From Lasiosphaeria ovina (taxonomy: Eukaryota; Ascomycota; Sordariomycetes; Sordariales; Lasiosphaeriaceae): a stretch of 64,000 bases of DNA. A program made the translations under genes and the position numbers. A model generated the notes under the pieces. That model searched no databases and was not told the origin of the DNA. It saw only the letters and a list, made by a program, of their open reading frames with translations. This document shows positions 55,062 through 64,000 of the stretch, one piece after another. Each line of letters opens with the position of its first letter. Position 1 is the stretch's first letter. Where the stretch lies: NCBI GenBank assembly GCA_033439765.1, contig JAULSN010000002.1, positions 3,720,001-3,784,000 on the forward strand. Direction: 5' to 3'.

Positions 55062-56690
55062 TTAATTCTTGACGTTCTTCTCCGTCTCTTCCCGGATCCT
55101 CGCGCCCAGGCCCGCGTCAACGTTGGCGAACATTCCGTACGTGCGCTCGCGGGTGTCGACATGCGCGCCGCACAAGTGCACGGCGACGTTGTGGACAAAG
55201 TTGTCCTGCTGGCCAGGCGTCCGGCCCAGGACCTGCCACAGCGCCGCGGCCTGCACGTAGTCGGCGGGGCCGACCTCGGCAAAAACGGCGTTGACGACGG
55301 AGCCGGCCCACTGCTCGTGGGCGGCCAGCGCGGGCGACACGGGCTTGTACGTCAGCGGGTGGTAGCTGCTCGGGTAGCCCGGGTTGGCGCCGTAGTTGCC
55401 GTTGACGGCCATGGCGCCGTCGCGCTGGAACGGGTTGAAGGCGTTGAGCGGCGCGTTGACGGGGATCTGCTGGTAGTTGACGCCGAGCCGGTGGCGCTGC
55501 GTGTCCGGGTACGAGAACAGCCGCCCCTGCAGCACCGGGTCCGCCGACGGCTCGACGCCGGGGACGAGGTGAGACGGGGAGAAGGCGACCTGCTCGATCT
55601 CGGCGAAGTAGTTCTCCGGGTTCCTGTTGAGCGTGAACTTGCCGACGGGCCGGAGCGGCACCTCGGCCTGCGGCCATACCTTGGTTAGGTCGAAGATGTT
55701 CCACCGGAACTTCTCGGCCTGTTCTGGTGTGAGGACCTGGATGAAGACGGACCAGCTCGGGTACTCGCCGCGCTGGATCGCCTCGAAGAGGTCCTGCGTG
55801 TTCCAGTCCGGGTTCTCGGCCGCCATCTTGCCGGCCTCCTCGTTGGTGAACGTCTTGATCCCTTGGTCCGTCCTCAGATGCGTCTGCACGTAGACGAAGG
55901 AGCCGTCGGGCTTCGTGAACTTGTGCGTGTGGCGAGAGTAGCCGTGCATGTGCCTGTACGAGTAGGGGGTCCCGCGGTCCGAGAAGAGCGTCATCACCTG
56001 GTGGACGCTTTCCTGGTGGGTCGAGAGGTAGTCCCAGAACATGGTGGCATCCTTGAGGTTGGTCTGGGGGTTTCGCTTCTGCGTGTGTATGAAGACTGGG
56101 AAGTTGGTCGGGTCTCGGATGAAGAAGACTGGCGTGTTGTTGTAGACCCAGTCCCAGTTGCCCTCTTGCGTATAGAACTTGAGGGAAAAGCCTGCGGTAC
56201 TGTTAGTCGGGATCTGCGTTCAAGAGGCGCTACGAGTACGGGCTGGACCAACCTCGAGGATCCCGGGCCGTGTCAGCCGAGCCCTTCTCGCCGCCGACGG
56301 TTGAGAAACGGGCGACGAGTGGCGTCTTCTTGCCGACGCCATTGAGCATATCAACCGAGGTCAGGTCGCTGACGTCATGCGTGACCTCAAACTAAGATAA
56401 TAGAAAAAAACAGTGATGAGAAAATGTGCCATATAGCCTTCAAGCCGGCCGGGATAGGGGCTCACCTCGCCGTACGCACCGGCGCCCTTGGCGTGGACGA
56501 CGCGCTCGGGAATGCGTTCTCGGTCGAAGTGGGCAAGCAGGTCGAGCAGATGGAAGTCCTGGAGGAGGACCGGACCATTGCTGATGCGCTGGAACTTCTG
56601 CGGGCTTTCTACGGGGCAGCCATTGGACGTGGTGTATACTGGTTTTTCGCCATACCGGAAGGTGGAGGCAGGCTTGGTGTTACTGGCCAT
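55062..56690 (-). CDS. Monofunctional haem catalase (small-subunit type)
   Basis: Dismutates hydrogen peroxide. Exons 56690-56466, 56391-56253 and 56191-55062 join in phase to 497 residues. The distal haem-side motif is [20 protein letters not shown] with catalytic His66 and the first splice inside it. The catalytic Asn is in [18 protein letters not shown]. The proximal haem signature [17 protein letters not shown] has ligand Tyr near 349. The region [17 protein letters not shown] is typical of clade-3 small-subunit catalases. There is no signal peptide and no C-terminal SKL (ends EKNVKN), so cytosolic or peroxisomal location by another signal is open. A 195-codon open frame at 55117-55704 is a shadow. 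Confidence 0.95.
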
Positions 56691-58529
56691 GTTGGATGAT
56701 TATTTGGGGATACCGAGCTTGGTTTAAGAGTGCCACGAGGCTGGTGATATCTCTTTATAAAACCAAACGAAGACAATATGCTTGGAGGTGGAACTTCCTC
56801 TTCACGTCTCTGAACGAGAAGCAAGCCAAGACCAACACCCAGCGGGAGAGCGCGGAGGGCGGCGGATATTAATACCTACAGAGGCACGAAGAGCCCCATG
56901 TCCCGGTGACCTCCGAGGACTGCTGGATGGGTCCATGGCGGTGGCGGCTTCCGGGTAGCCGAACGACGTGAGAGAAGAATATCACAGGGCGGTTGGGCCA
57001 ACCAATGGAGCGGCAGGCATATGCAAGCATGTACTGTACAAAAGGGAGAGACCCCTAGAGACCCTCTGCGCCGCCCTGGCCAACAACAGCGCGGAGTGAC
57101 GACGGGGACTGAACTGCCTGGAGCATCAGGTTTGCACTAGATCCTCCAAATGGCCTGACATGGTAATTGAAGACGTAAAGCACTTCTTGGAAGGATCTTG
57201 GGTTACGGCCCGTATGGGTCGTCTCGTGCTTTCGCGTCCATCCGCTGTCCCCAGTGACAAATATAAACCGACGCGGTTCGCGTAGACGTTGGAAAAGGGG
57301 AGCCGACCTTGGAAAAGTGCCCCGGAAATGCGGAGAAACAACTTACAGTCTCCCCCCCCCCCACTATTCCGTCTATCCCCTGAAAGGCGTAATATCTCGC
57401 TAGAGTCACACTGGACAAACATTCCGAATGCCGCCGTTCGCCCACGACCGGAACCTCAACCCTCACCGTTGGAATTGCGGAGGACGGCATCTTGCGCATG
57501 GCGCTGACAAACACCCAAAAGGCCGGCATACGTAGTATTTTGTGGCATTCCTGTTTCGGACGCACGCAAGCGCTCCCCCGCCTATGTAGTGTTGAGAATC
57601 TGAGTCATTTCCAAAGTGGTGTCCGTGTTGTCGAACTGATCTGATGCGCCTTCAGGCTGCCGTGATGTCGTGGAAAACAGGCACGGATACAGAAATATTC
57701 ATGTCCCTGTTCCGTTCTCCGCAAGAAAACTGACCCAAAGTTTTTACCCTTGGGCCACGACGGCGTAGACTATGTTAGATGATATGCTGCGTAGGACACG
57801 GGATTCTATTTAATCTGGGTCCCTAACACGTATAAGCAACTTACAAGTCTCGCCAAACTGCCTTCCGGTGAATGTCAAGCACTCCTCAACCTTTCAAGCA
57901 ATGTGAGCACACTTTTCACCAAATAGACTGGCGGCCTGGCCCACGGCCCTCTTCACAAGCATTGCATCCCTGTCAAGTTTTGACTTGTTCATGTATTTTG
58001 CGAAGCGAGTTGGCTCGAGGTCGCCAACTTCTAGCACTGCACCCCATCAGCGGCCTGGACTGGACATGCGTTGCTATTGCTTGTCGACGACTAATGAAGC
58101 CGCCTTGGTGGGCATCTAAGTACTGCCCGCATGATCTCTTCCAAATTTAGTAGCGGCGGATTTCTTTCAGCCAGCTAATTTTGTCACGGCGTGCAGGATG
58201 GACGGATGAGATGAACAGACGGGAGCCGAGAAAGTCCCAGAGAAGCGTTGGCGAAGATTACTCCCTAGGCTCGAAAAGCCAGAGTTGGTTGTATTAAAAG
58301 TGTAAAAGCCAAACCGTGTAGACGCGCACTGAATGCCCTGTCCAGCCCACTCTCTGATTCGCCTTTGGCATGTTATGTCATCAATCGGCCAGAAGCTGCC
58401 TGTTTCACCCAAAACGCCTAGAAACCGACCGGGTGCGCGATATAACCAAGTATGCCCGGCTGGAAGTGAGGAAGATATGCTGGTGTTGTACAGATGCTCC
58501 CCGCCGTGCGTCAGACATCAGGAGCCGGG
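56691..58529. other. Intergenic, catalase promoter and arl1 3' region
   Basis: 1.8 kb with no recognisable gene. Open frames at 57126-57565 (minus) and 57872-58150 (plus) carry no domain. A C-run (57352-57362) is present. The catalase promoter occupies the left part. Confidence 0.5.
57352..57362. repeat. Poly-C tract
   Basis: Eleven consecutive C residues in the intergenic region upstream of catalase. Confidence 0.85.
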
Positions 58530-59300
58530 TTATTCCTGTGCTACCGTTGACTGTGTTTCTTGTCAGTACGCTTGGCCTTGCCCATCCGTCCAGAAACAGA
58601 GTAATCAGCTCTTTTCAGGGCAGGAGTAAGGAAATCAAATCTTACCACCAGCCAGTCCATCCCCTCCGTAACCCCAGAACCGTCCACGGCACTGCAAGCC
58701 ATAATACTCCAGTTCCTGTCCCTCAACTCTCCGAGCCGGAGCGCCTGTGATATATCTCCTGCACCTTTCGCGCCGGGCTGGTCTTGCTTGTTCGCAAAGA
58801 CGAGCAACGCCGCGTCCTTCAGCTCTTCCTCATTCAGCATGGCTGCTAACTCGTCCGCCGCCGTCTGCAGGCGTTCGATATCAGTCGAGTCGACAACGAA
58901 GATCACCGCCGCCGTGTTGGCATAGTAACATCTCCAGTACGGCCTGATGCTAGTCTGGCCGCCAAGATCCCACACGTTGAAGTTGAGGTTTCTGTACGTA
59001 ACCGATTCGACATTGAAGCCGATAGTCGGTATCGTTGTTACTACCTCGCCGATCTGCATGCCGCACGTGTGGTTAGGATAAGAACACCCGCAGTGAAGCA
59101 GCGGCGATGGTGGGGGCGCACCTTGAGTCTGTATAAGAGTGTCGTCTTTCCAGCATTGTCCTGCACGAGACTCTGTCAGCAACTTTGAAGGGGCCGCCTC
59201 GTGGTGCACCGGTGACAAGCCGTACCAGTCCCAATATCAGGATTCTGATTTCTTTTTTCGCGAAAAGAAAGTTGCTAAGCCAAGACACGCTCTGACCCAT
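58530..59300 (-). CDS. arl1: ARF-like GTPase Arl1
   Basis: Small GTPase of the trans-Golgi network that recruits golgins. Four exons join to 180 residues: [20 protein letters not shown] then LILGL (59300-59226), [13 protein letters not shown], the long exon [20 protein letters not shown] onwards, and a final short exon STVAQE with stop at 58530. Gly2 is positioned for myristoylation. The P-loop GLDNAGKT spans the first splice (24-31), WDLGGQ is near 66-71, NKQD near 126-129 and CSAVDGSG gives the last nucleotide motif. The final exon was chosen because DWLV joined to STVAQE via a TACTGAC...CACAG acceptor gives the usual family length; reading on from the donor would add a foreign tail. Confidence 0.93.
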
Positions 59301-59932
59301 CGTGAACGAGCTGATGCCTGCACCAGAGAATGCTACGGTGCGCCGCTGTGACTAGGAGATAGATAGAGGACTGCGGAGTAGAGGGCGCCCAGTTCGTCAG
59401 ATGATGCGCTGGCTAGAAAAGATTAGGACGGGCTCGAAAAGTTGGATATGGCGGTAGGACGCAGGATGACGAGGGATGCTATAGGATGGGCGATGCTGCT
59501 CGAGGATTGCTTGGTTCTTGTCGTGTTGGAGATTTGATAGAAAATTTCTTTGCGCCAGCATGCGACTTCGGTTCCATTCATCAAACCATCAGAGGCCGCC
59601 GTGGCTGCCAGAGTTCTCGATTGCTGGGGGGCCACGGCCGGCCTAACCAAGATCGGCAGTCATTAGCAGGAGCCGGCTAGGGGGGGTTAACTCTGGCTGC
59701 TGAACCGTGCATCCGCTGGCCAAAGCCACAGCCTCGCCTTGGCAAGCCACAACTCTCTCATAGTTGTTGCCCCAAGCCCCTCCACTCAATCCACGTGACG
59801 CAGCCACACTGGAATTTTCGGCCCTACCTTGCCCCATTTTCAAAAGCCCACACCAAATATTCGATTCGGAACCATCATTGACGAAACCTCAAGACACCCA
59901 CCACGACTCGGGATCGCGACAACAACGTCAAA
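59301..59932. other. Divergent promoter arl1 / eL39
   Basis: About 630 bases between two housekeeping start codons pointing apart. No gene seen. Confidence 0.55.
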
Positions 59933-60412
59933 ATGCCGGTATGTACTACCCCCAGAAATAATCCCTCGCCCGACGATATACCACTGTGCTGGGAAATAAG
60001 GCCCCATTCCGACGGGCAAGGAGACTTGCGGCCGTTGGGTGGGGGAGCGAGAGAAGAAGATGCCGACTCCGACAGCAAGACGACATTGAATTGCCTGATG
60101 ACTAACGAGTGTCTTTCCCATCGAAACAGAGCCACAAGACTTTCCGCACCAAGCAGAAGCTTGCCAAAGCGCAGAAGGCGAACAGGCCCATTCCCCAATG
60201 GATTCGTCTCCGCACCAACAACACGATTAGGTGCGACTCCCTTCCGCTCTCTGCAGTCTGTCTCGGATGATTCGGCACTCTTGGCGAAGAAGCGAATGGG
60301 CAGACTTGAACGAGGAGGACTGTGGATGGAAAGAAACTGGTGGCTAACAGTCGACATCAACAGATACAACGCTAAGCGGAGACATTGGCGCAAGACTCGT
60401 CTCGGAATCTAA
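59933..60412 (+). CDS. rpl39: 60S ribosomal protein eL39
   Basis: 51-residue basic protein of the large ribosomal subunit at the nascent-chain exit tunnel. Exons 59933-59938 (just ATG CCG), 60130-60230 and 60364-60412 join in phase. The product is [51 protein letters not shown], a near-invariant eL39 sequence. The two-codon first exon and two relatively long introns (191 and 133 bases) are typical for fungal ribosomal protein genes, where introns sit just after the start codon. A simple open-frame scan would miss this gene. Confidence 0.97.
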   Translation: MPVCTTPRNNPSPDDIPLCWEIRPHSDGQGDLRPLGGGAREEDADSDSKTTLNCLMTNECLSHRNRATRLSAPSRSLPKRRRRTGPFPNGFVSAPTTRLGATPFRSLQSVSDDSALLAKKRMGRLERGGLWMERNWWLTVDINRYNAKRRHWRKTRLGI

Positions 60413-61502
60413 ATGGATTCCTATCCCGTCGACCCCGAAACCACGAGCTTTCCTTTTCCCTTACTCCGCTCGCAATAAACCCGCCCACCCATTTGCATCA
60501 CCCGTGCCCATAGAGGATATCTGCGCCTTGCGAATCCATATCTCACGATTTCCTCAGCGGTGATGCAACAGCAGTTACGATGATGGGCTGGACGGTAGAG
60601 GAGTAGGAAAGGGGGAGAGCACGACACGGCAATGAAATTACAGGGTCGCAAATGGCAAAGTCCGGGGGGGGATTGGGGGTTTTTGCTTTTTTTGTCGCTG
60701 AGAGACGACCTGGGTTTATTTCCGGAGTAAATGCCAACATCATATTCTAGGGTCAATGGGAAACGGAATCAGAGATCGCGAGAACGAAAGATATTTCCTC
60801 ATCCTTTTGGTGAAACCTGGACTATGACTGCCATGTGTCCCTTTGTATCGCAGTTTTAATGGCAACCAAGTGTGCTTGGTATGATGCTGGCGTGGTGTGA
60901 TATCTTGCAACCCCATGAGATATAAAATCCGAATAATGTCACTGGCGGAAACATCGGACCCGCCCTGGTACTAAGCACTCCAAGATATCTTCATTTCCGG
61001 TAGTAGCTATCAAGATGATAAGGATATCGTTCGAAACGCTGACTCTATCTGGTTTGGACTTGTGACCGAGACCGCCACAGAGACTGGCATTCACATTGTT
61101 TTAATGATGCCAATCAGGCAATGGGTTACGGATGGTCCGTCTGGGAACGGGAGTAGAGTTGGCTCCCAGAGCCTTGGACGTCTTGAGGAGGCGAGAATCA
61201 TGGAATATGTTAGAACGAGGCACGACGACGCCAGTACACGGGAGATCACAGATCGGTGACGCTCATGATTTTTAATGCTGCGTTTGGTAATGACCATGAA
61301 ATGAAGCTACGCCGATCCTACGCCGTATCTCAAAGCGACCAAGTGTTGCCGCGTGTCTGTCACCCTCCCTAGGTAAAAAGAGAAAAAAGAAAAAGAAAAA
61401 GGGAATGCATTTCCGCCATGACGCCATGAATAAAGGTGCTCAGTCGTAGAAAAACTGGCGGAAAAGTTTGGTGATGGGAAAGACCGAGGGACGAAAAGAA
61501 CT
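60413..61502. other. Intergenic between convergent genes
   Basis: 1.1 kb between the eL39 and skp1 3' ends. An A/G-rich AAAAAGAAAAAG run lies near 61,376-61,400. No gene recognised. Confidence 0.5.
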
Positions 61503-62153
61503 TTAACGGTCCTCGGCCCACTCGTTCTCCCGACGGATCTGCTCCTCTTCTTCCGGTGTGAAATCGTTCGTGATGTTGAACGTCTTCCGAATCTCCTCTG
61601 GTGACTTCCCCTTGATCATGTTGGCCACTGTCTTGCAGCCAACATCAAGCAGCGCCTTGATGTCGAGGAAATTCGCGGCCTTGCACACGTCAGCACCAGA
61701 TATTCGGTTGGGGCGGGGGAAGGGGTCTATCGTCTCCTGGATGTACCTACCAGAATGATCTCGAACAGCATTTCCTGATCAACCTGCATGAACTTTTGAT
61801 CCCACTCCTCGATGTCGGTGGTCTTCTTGCGGTTGTCGTTCTCCTCCTCGTTCGACTGGAGAGAGTCGCCGCGATGGTGGTCGCACCACTCGACAACCTT
61901 GCGGAGGACCGGGTCGTTGACGTTGGGGATGGGGATTGGCGCCGTGGCAATGGCATCGTCGCCAAGATCCTCAATCAAATTCTTGATGAGCATAGAACGC
62001 TCGGCAACGACGCGGTCTAGGATCTTGATTAGGCGACGGTGGCTCAAAAGGTTGGAATGGTGCGGGGACTCGGAACTTACCAACTTCGATGTGCGACCCA
62101 TCGTTGCTCGCTAATGTCACCTTCTGGGAGGCCTTGCCCTTGCTGTCCGACAT
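61503..62153 (-). CDS. skp1: SCF ubiquitin ligase subunit Skp1
   Basis: Adaptor between cullin and F-box proteins in SCF E3 ligases. Exons 62153-62081, 62016-61751 and 61679-61503 give 171 residues. The N-terminal BTB/POZ-like part reads [14 protein letters not shown], then over the splice [20 protein letters not shown] and [18 protein letters not shown]. The F-box-binding C-terminus is [54 protein letters not shown] and ends [16 protein letters not shown]. All landmarks match Skp1, called SconC in Aspergillus. The start at [10 protein letters not shown] is preferred over a longer upstream frame. Confidence 0.96.
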
Positions 62154-63640
62154 GTTTGCTGAGGGAAGATAAAATTGAGAAGGATTTCGAATGCAGTGAG
62201 CGATGCAGCTAAACGGTGTCGGGAAACTTGATGTCAGAAGTATGTTCGGCGATGGTGAATGGTGGTGTCGTGGGGTAAAAGGTGAGAAGGGGAGAGGGGG
62301 AGAGGGGAGAAAGAGTACCAAATAAATACCTTTCGGAGAAAGAGACGAAGCGCGTGAAAGATTAAAGCTGGAGGTCCTGGAAACTTTGGATGTGTGTCCT
62401 GCTGCTGCGTTAACTTTGACTCCTTAGCGATCGAGAGCAAACGAAGTCCGACAGGCAGGTGGCGGTTGCCTTCCCCAGGTGGAGACGAACAGCGCAAGGA
62501 CGCACGGACCATGCCCGTCACTTTGCCTTGACCAGTGGGCTTTTGTGGGGTTGGGGATTGATGCCTGGGCCAATGCTGATTGCCTGATGTTCAAGCGCCA
62601 GCAGTAGATGATGCGGAAAGTGCAGCTCACAAGGACGCGTCAAACGGAATGTCGCAATATCGTCTCCTATGTCTGCTGGGTGCCGATTGATGGGGATGTG
62701 CAAACAAAGTTTCCGTGTGGTTGTGTAGCTTTGATAGAGAGAGCAGGAATTCTAGGATGTGTTGGTTGAGGTCAAAAAGGTATTTATATCGATCAACCTG
62801 TGCGCCAACGGCCAAAGTTTGGAACTTGGTAAAACCTGGCGCTTCCTATTGTTCGCCTGGCGGCAGGACCCTTGATCGCCGCAATTCAATTGCTCTGCTA
62901 TTGTTTGCTCTATTGTCCTCAACCAAACGCCTTACATTCACGTGAGGTCAAGCCAGCACGCAACCATCCAGCTTCACTTCAGATATTTCAGTCCAAACCT
63001 CAACAATTGTTAGCGTAGTACTTTGAAGGAATAAGGATTACCTAGGTTCCTTTCCGGAAATTCAAGAGGGTCAGAGGTACCTAGGTAGCCTTTAGGATTT
63101 TATTCTAGAGGCTCGAATAACTACCACCTCACTTAGAACATCTTTAAGACGAACCGTAAGGTAATGAGTGCCTTTCGCATCTTGAAAAGTCCCGCACTAA
63201 TAAACATCCGGGAATGGACTGTCGAGAGACCAACTCGAGCCTGAGGTGGGAATGTCGGGGGGCTAAGATTCCGAGCGATCACTTTTTCAGGCATATGGCC
63301 CTGAGGCATGGAGGGCGTGCAGCTGCATGAGTCAACTGGGCAGCCGGGTTTTAGCGCGTACAGCATCCCTGTAACTTTGCAAGGTTCAGGTTGTAAACAC
63401 GGTCGTTGCACGATCTCTTGTTATCCATGTGGTCTGCTTTCCAGAGTTCCCGAGATTTGATCACTCCGTCGTCTTCCCCGTTCCTTCGGTTCTTGCCCTG
63501 TGTGCACTTATTTTCGACCATGTAATTGTTGCCTTCATTCCCTCCTTCGATTCACCTTCGGTAATGCGCTCGTTTCTATCACGCGCGCCTCAACAGATGT
63601 CCGAGTTGCGAACGGCTGCTGCCGCAACCTTTCGATAATT
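62154..63640. other. Divergent promoter skp1 / smp3 with inserted MITE-like element
   Basis: 1.5 kb without a gene. It contains pyrimidine-rich skp1 promoter DNA and element C at 62990-63223. GGTACCTAGGTAGCC occurs near 63.08 kb inside the element. Confidence 0.55.
62990..63223. mobile_element. MITE-like element C
   Basis: The ends form imperfect inverted repeats: CAGTCCAAACCTCAACAATT at the left and, reversed, CAGTCCATTCCCGGATGTTT at the right; the outermost CAGTCCA is perfect. The right half matches element A closely (ATCTTGAAAAGTCCCGCACT then AATAAACATCCGGGAATGG against ATCTTGGAAAGTCCCCCGCT then AACAAACATTTGGGGATTG). About 234 bp, non-coding. Confidence 0.65.
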
Positions 63641-64000
63641 ATGTGGCGGAGAGCCTATCTTTTCTTGGTTCTTGTCCGGCTATGGTTTGCGCTTTCGCCA
63701 AGCTATCTACACCCTGATGAGAACTTCCAGGGGCCGGAGGTTATTGCGGGTACGTGACGTCTGTCGTGACTCCTTTTCGGGGGAGGCATCTTGTGTCCTT
63801 ATCCTTGTCGAAAAAGGCCTTGGCTTGACGTTGGGCGACTGGGGAAGGGCGACGGTTTGGAGGGCAGTTGAGGACGGATCTGAGGACGGCTTGAGGGTGG
63901 CTCTGATACTATAGCCTCTATTTCTGGACGCGCGATTTATATCTCTCTAGACAAGATACTAACGTGGTCTAATTCCAGGACAAATATTTAGTTATCCCGT
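63641..64000 (+). CDS. smp3: GPI mannosyltransferase 4 (Smp3-type), 5' part
   Basis: ER enzyme adding the fourth mannose to the GPI anchor precursor, a step needed for protein anchoring in fungi. Exon 1 is 63641-63749 ([37 protein letters not shown]) and exon 2 starts at 63979 (QIFSYPV) and runs off the window. The first membrane segment is followed by [10 protein letters not shown], the luminal HPDE motif of GT22 mannosyltransferases; the GPEVIAGQIFSYPV continuation fits Smp3 better than Gpi10 or Alg9/12. The 229-base intron is long for this region. Only about 44 residues are visible, so subfamily assignment is moderate. Confidence 0.72.

Noticed and set aside
55117..55704. 195-codon second frame in the catalase exon
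   Set aside because: Arg/Ala/Pro-rich shadow of a GC-rich exon that clearly encodes catalase in another frame.

Overview
This window looks like nuclear DNA of a filamentous ascomycete (Pezizomycotina, most likely Sordariomycetes). Genes sit alone on both strands. Many are interrupted by short GT-AG introns, often with CTRAC/CTAAC branch-point-like sequences, so proteins have to be assembled across reading frames. Gene content (PalH, Ste50, Tea4/Bud14-type polarity factor, PL20 glucuronan lyase, MAPEG protein, TRK potassium transporter) is typical of moulds. No bacterial features, CRISPR arrays, rRNA or convincing tRNA genes were seen.

Layout. 0-1.5 kb: 3' part of the MAPK adaptor ste50 (minus), cut by the window edge. 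4.0-5.7 kb: a conserved-looking Pro-rich/coiled-coil protein of unknown function. 7.2-10.6 kb: a TRK-type K+ transporter with an unusual ten-unit repeat in its cytoplasmic loop. 13.9-14.8 kb: MAPEG-family membrane protein. 15.4-16.3 kb: secreted glucuronan lyase. 17.6-19.7 kb: sucrose-type transporter. 21.4-23.7 kb: endosomal Na+/H+ exchanger. 24.8-28.3 kb: Tea4/Bud14 SH3 polarity protein. 28.3-34.1 kb: a 5.9-kb stretch with no recognisable gene. 34.1-36.4 kb: palH. 37.7-39.2 kb: ceramide synthase. 40.3-42.2 kb: poly(A) polymerase. 43.5-44.9 kb: alpha/beta hydrolase. 45.2-46.2 kb: 3-hydroxyacyl-CoA dehydratase. 46.9-47.9 kb: a pseudogene with two in-frame stops. 48.6-49.2 kb: small unknown gene. 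49.2-53.8 kb: gene-poor, repeat-bearing, with decayed coding fragments. 53.8-54.6 kb: Cys-rich tail protein. 55.1-56.7 kb: catalase. 58.5-59.3 kb: ARL1. 59.9-60.4 kb: ribosomal protein eL39. 61.5-62.2 kb: SKP1. 63.6 kb to the end: 5' part of SMP3 (GPI mannosyltransferase 4).

Most genes are housekeeping or signalling genes and do not form a cluster. Two functional links stand out. The very-long-chain fatty-acid dehydratase and the ceramide synthase act in consecutive parts of one pathway and lie about 6 kb apart. The PL20 lyase and sucrose-type transporter are adjacent carbohydrate-use genes.

The most unusual material is non-genic: a small family of about 240-bp elements with terminal inverted repeats (2.9 kb and 63.0 kb, a core copy at 50.7 kb, possibly one end at 12.9 kb), C-to-T-type inactivation of a gene at 47 kb, and recurrent short palindromic words in the intergenic DNA. 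I found no clear new multi-gene system. Gene boundaries come from manual splicing by frame continuity and family resemblance; exon edges should be read as good to a few bases, and functions rest on recognised motifs, not on searches.
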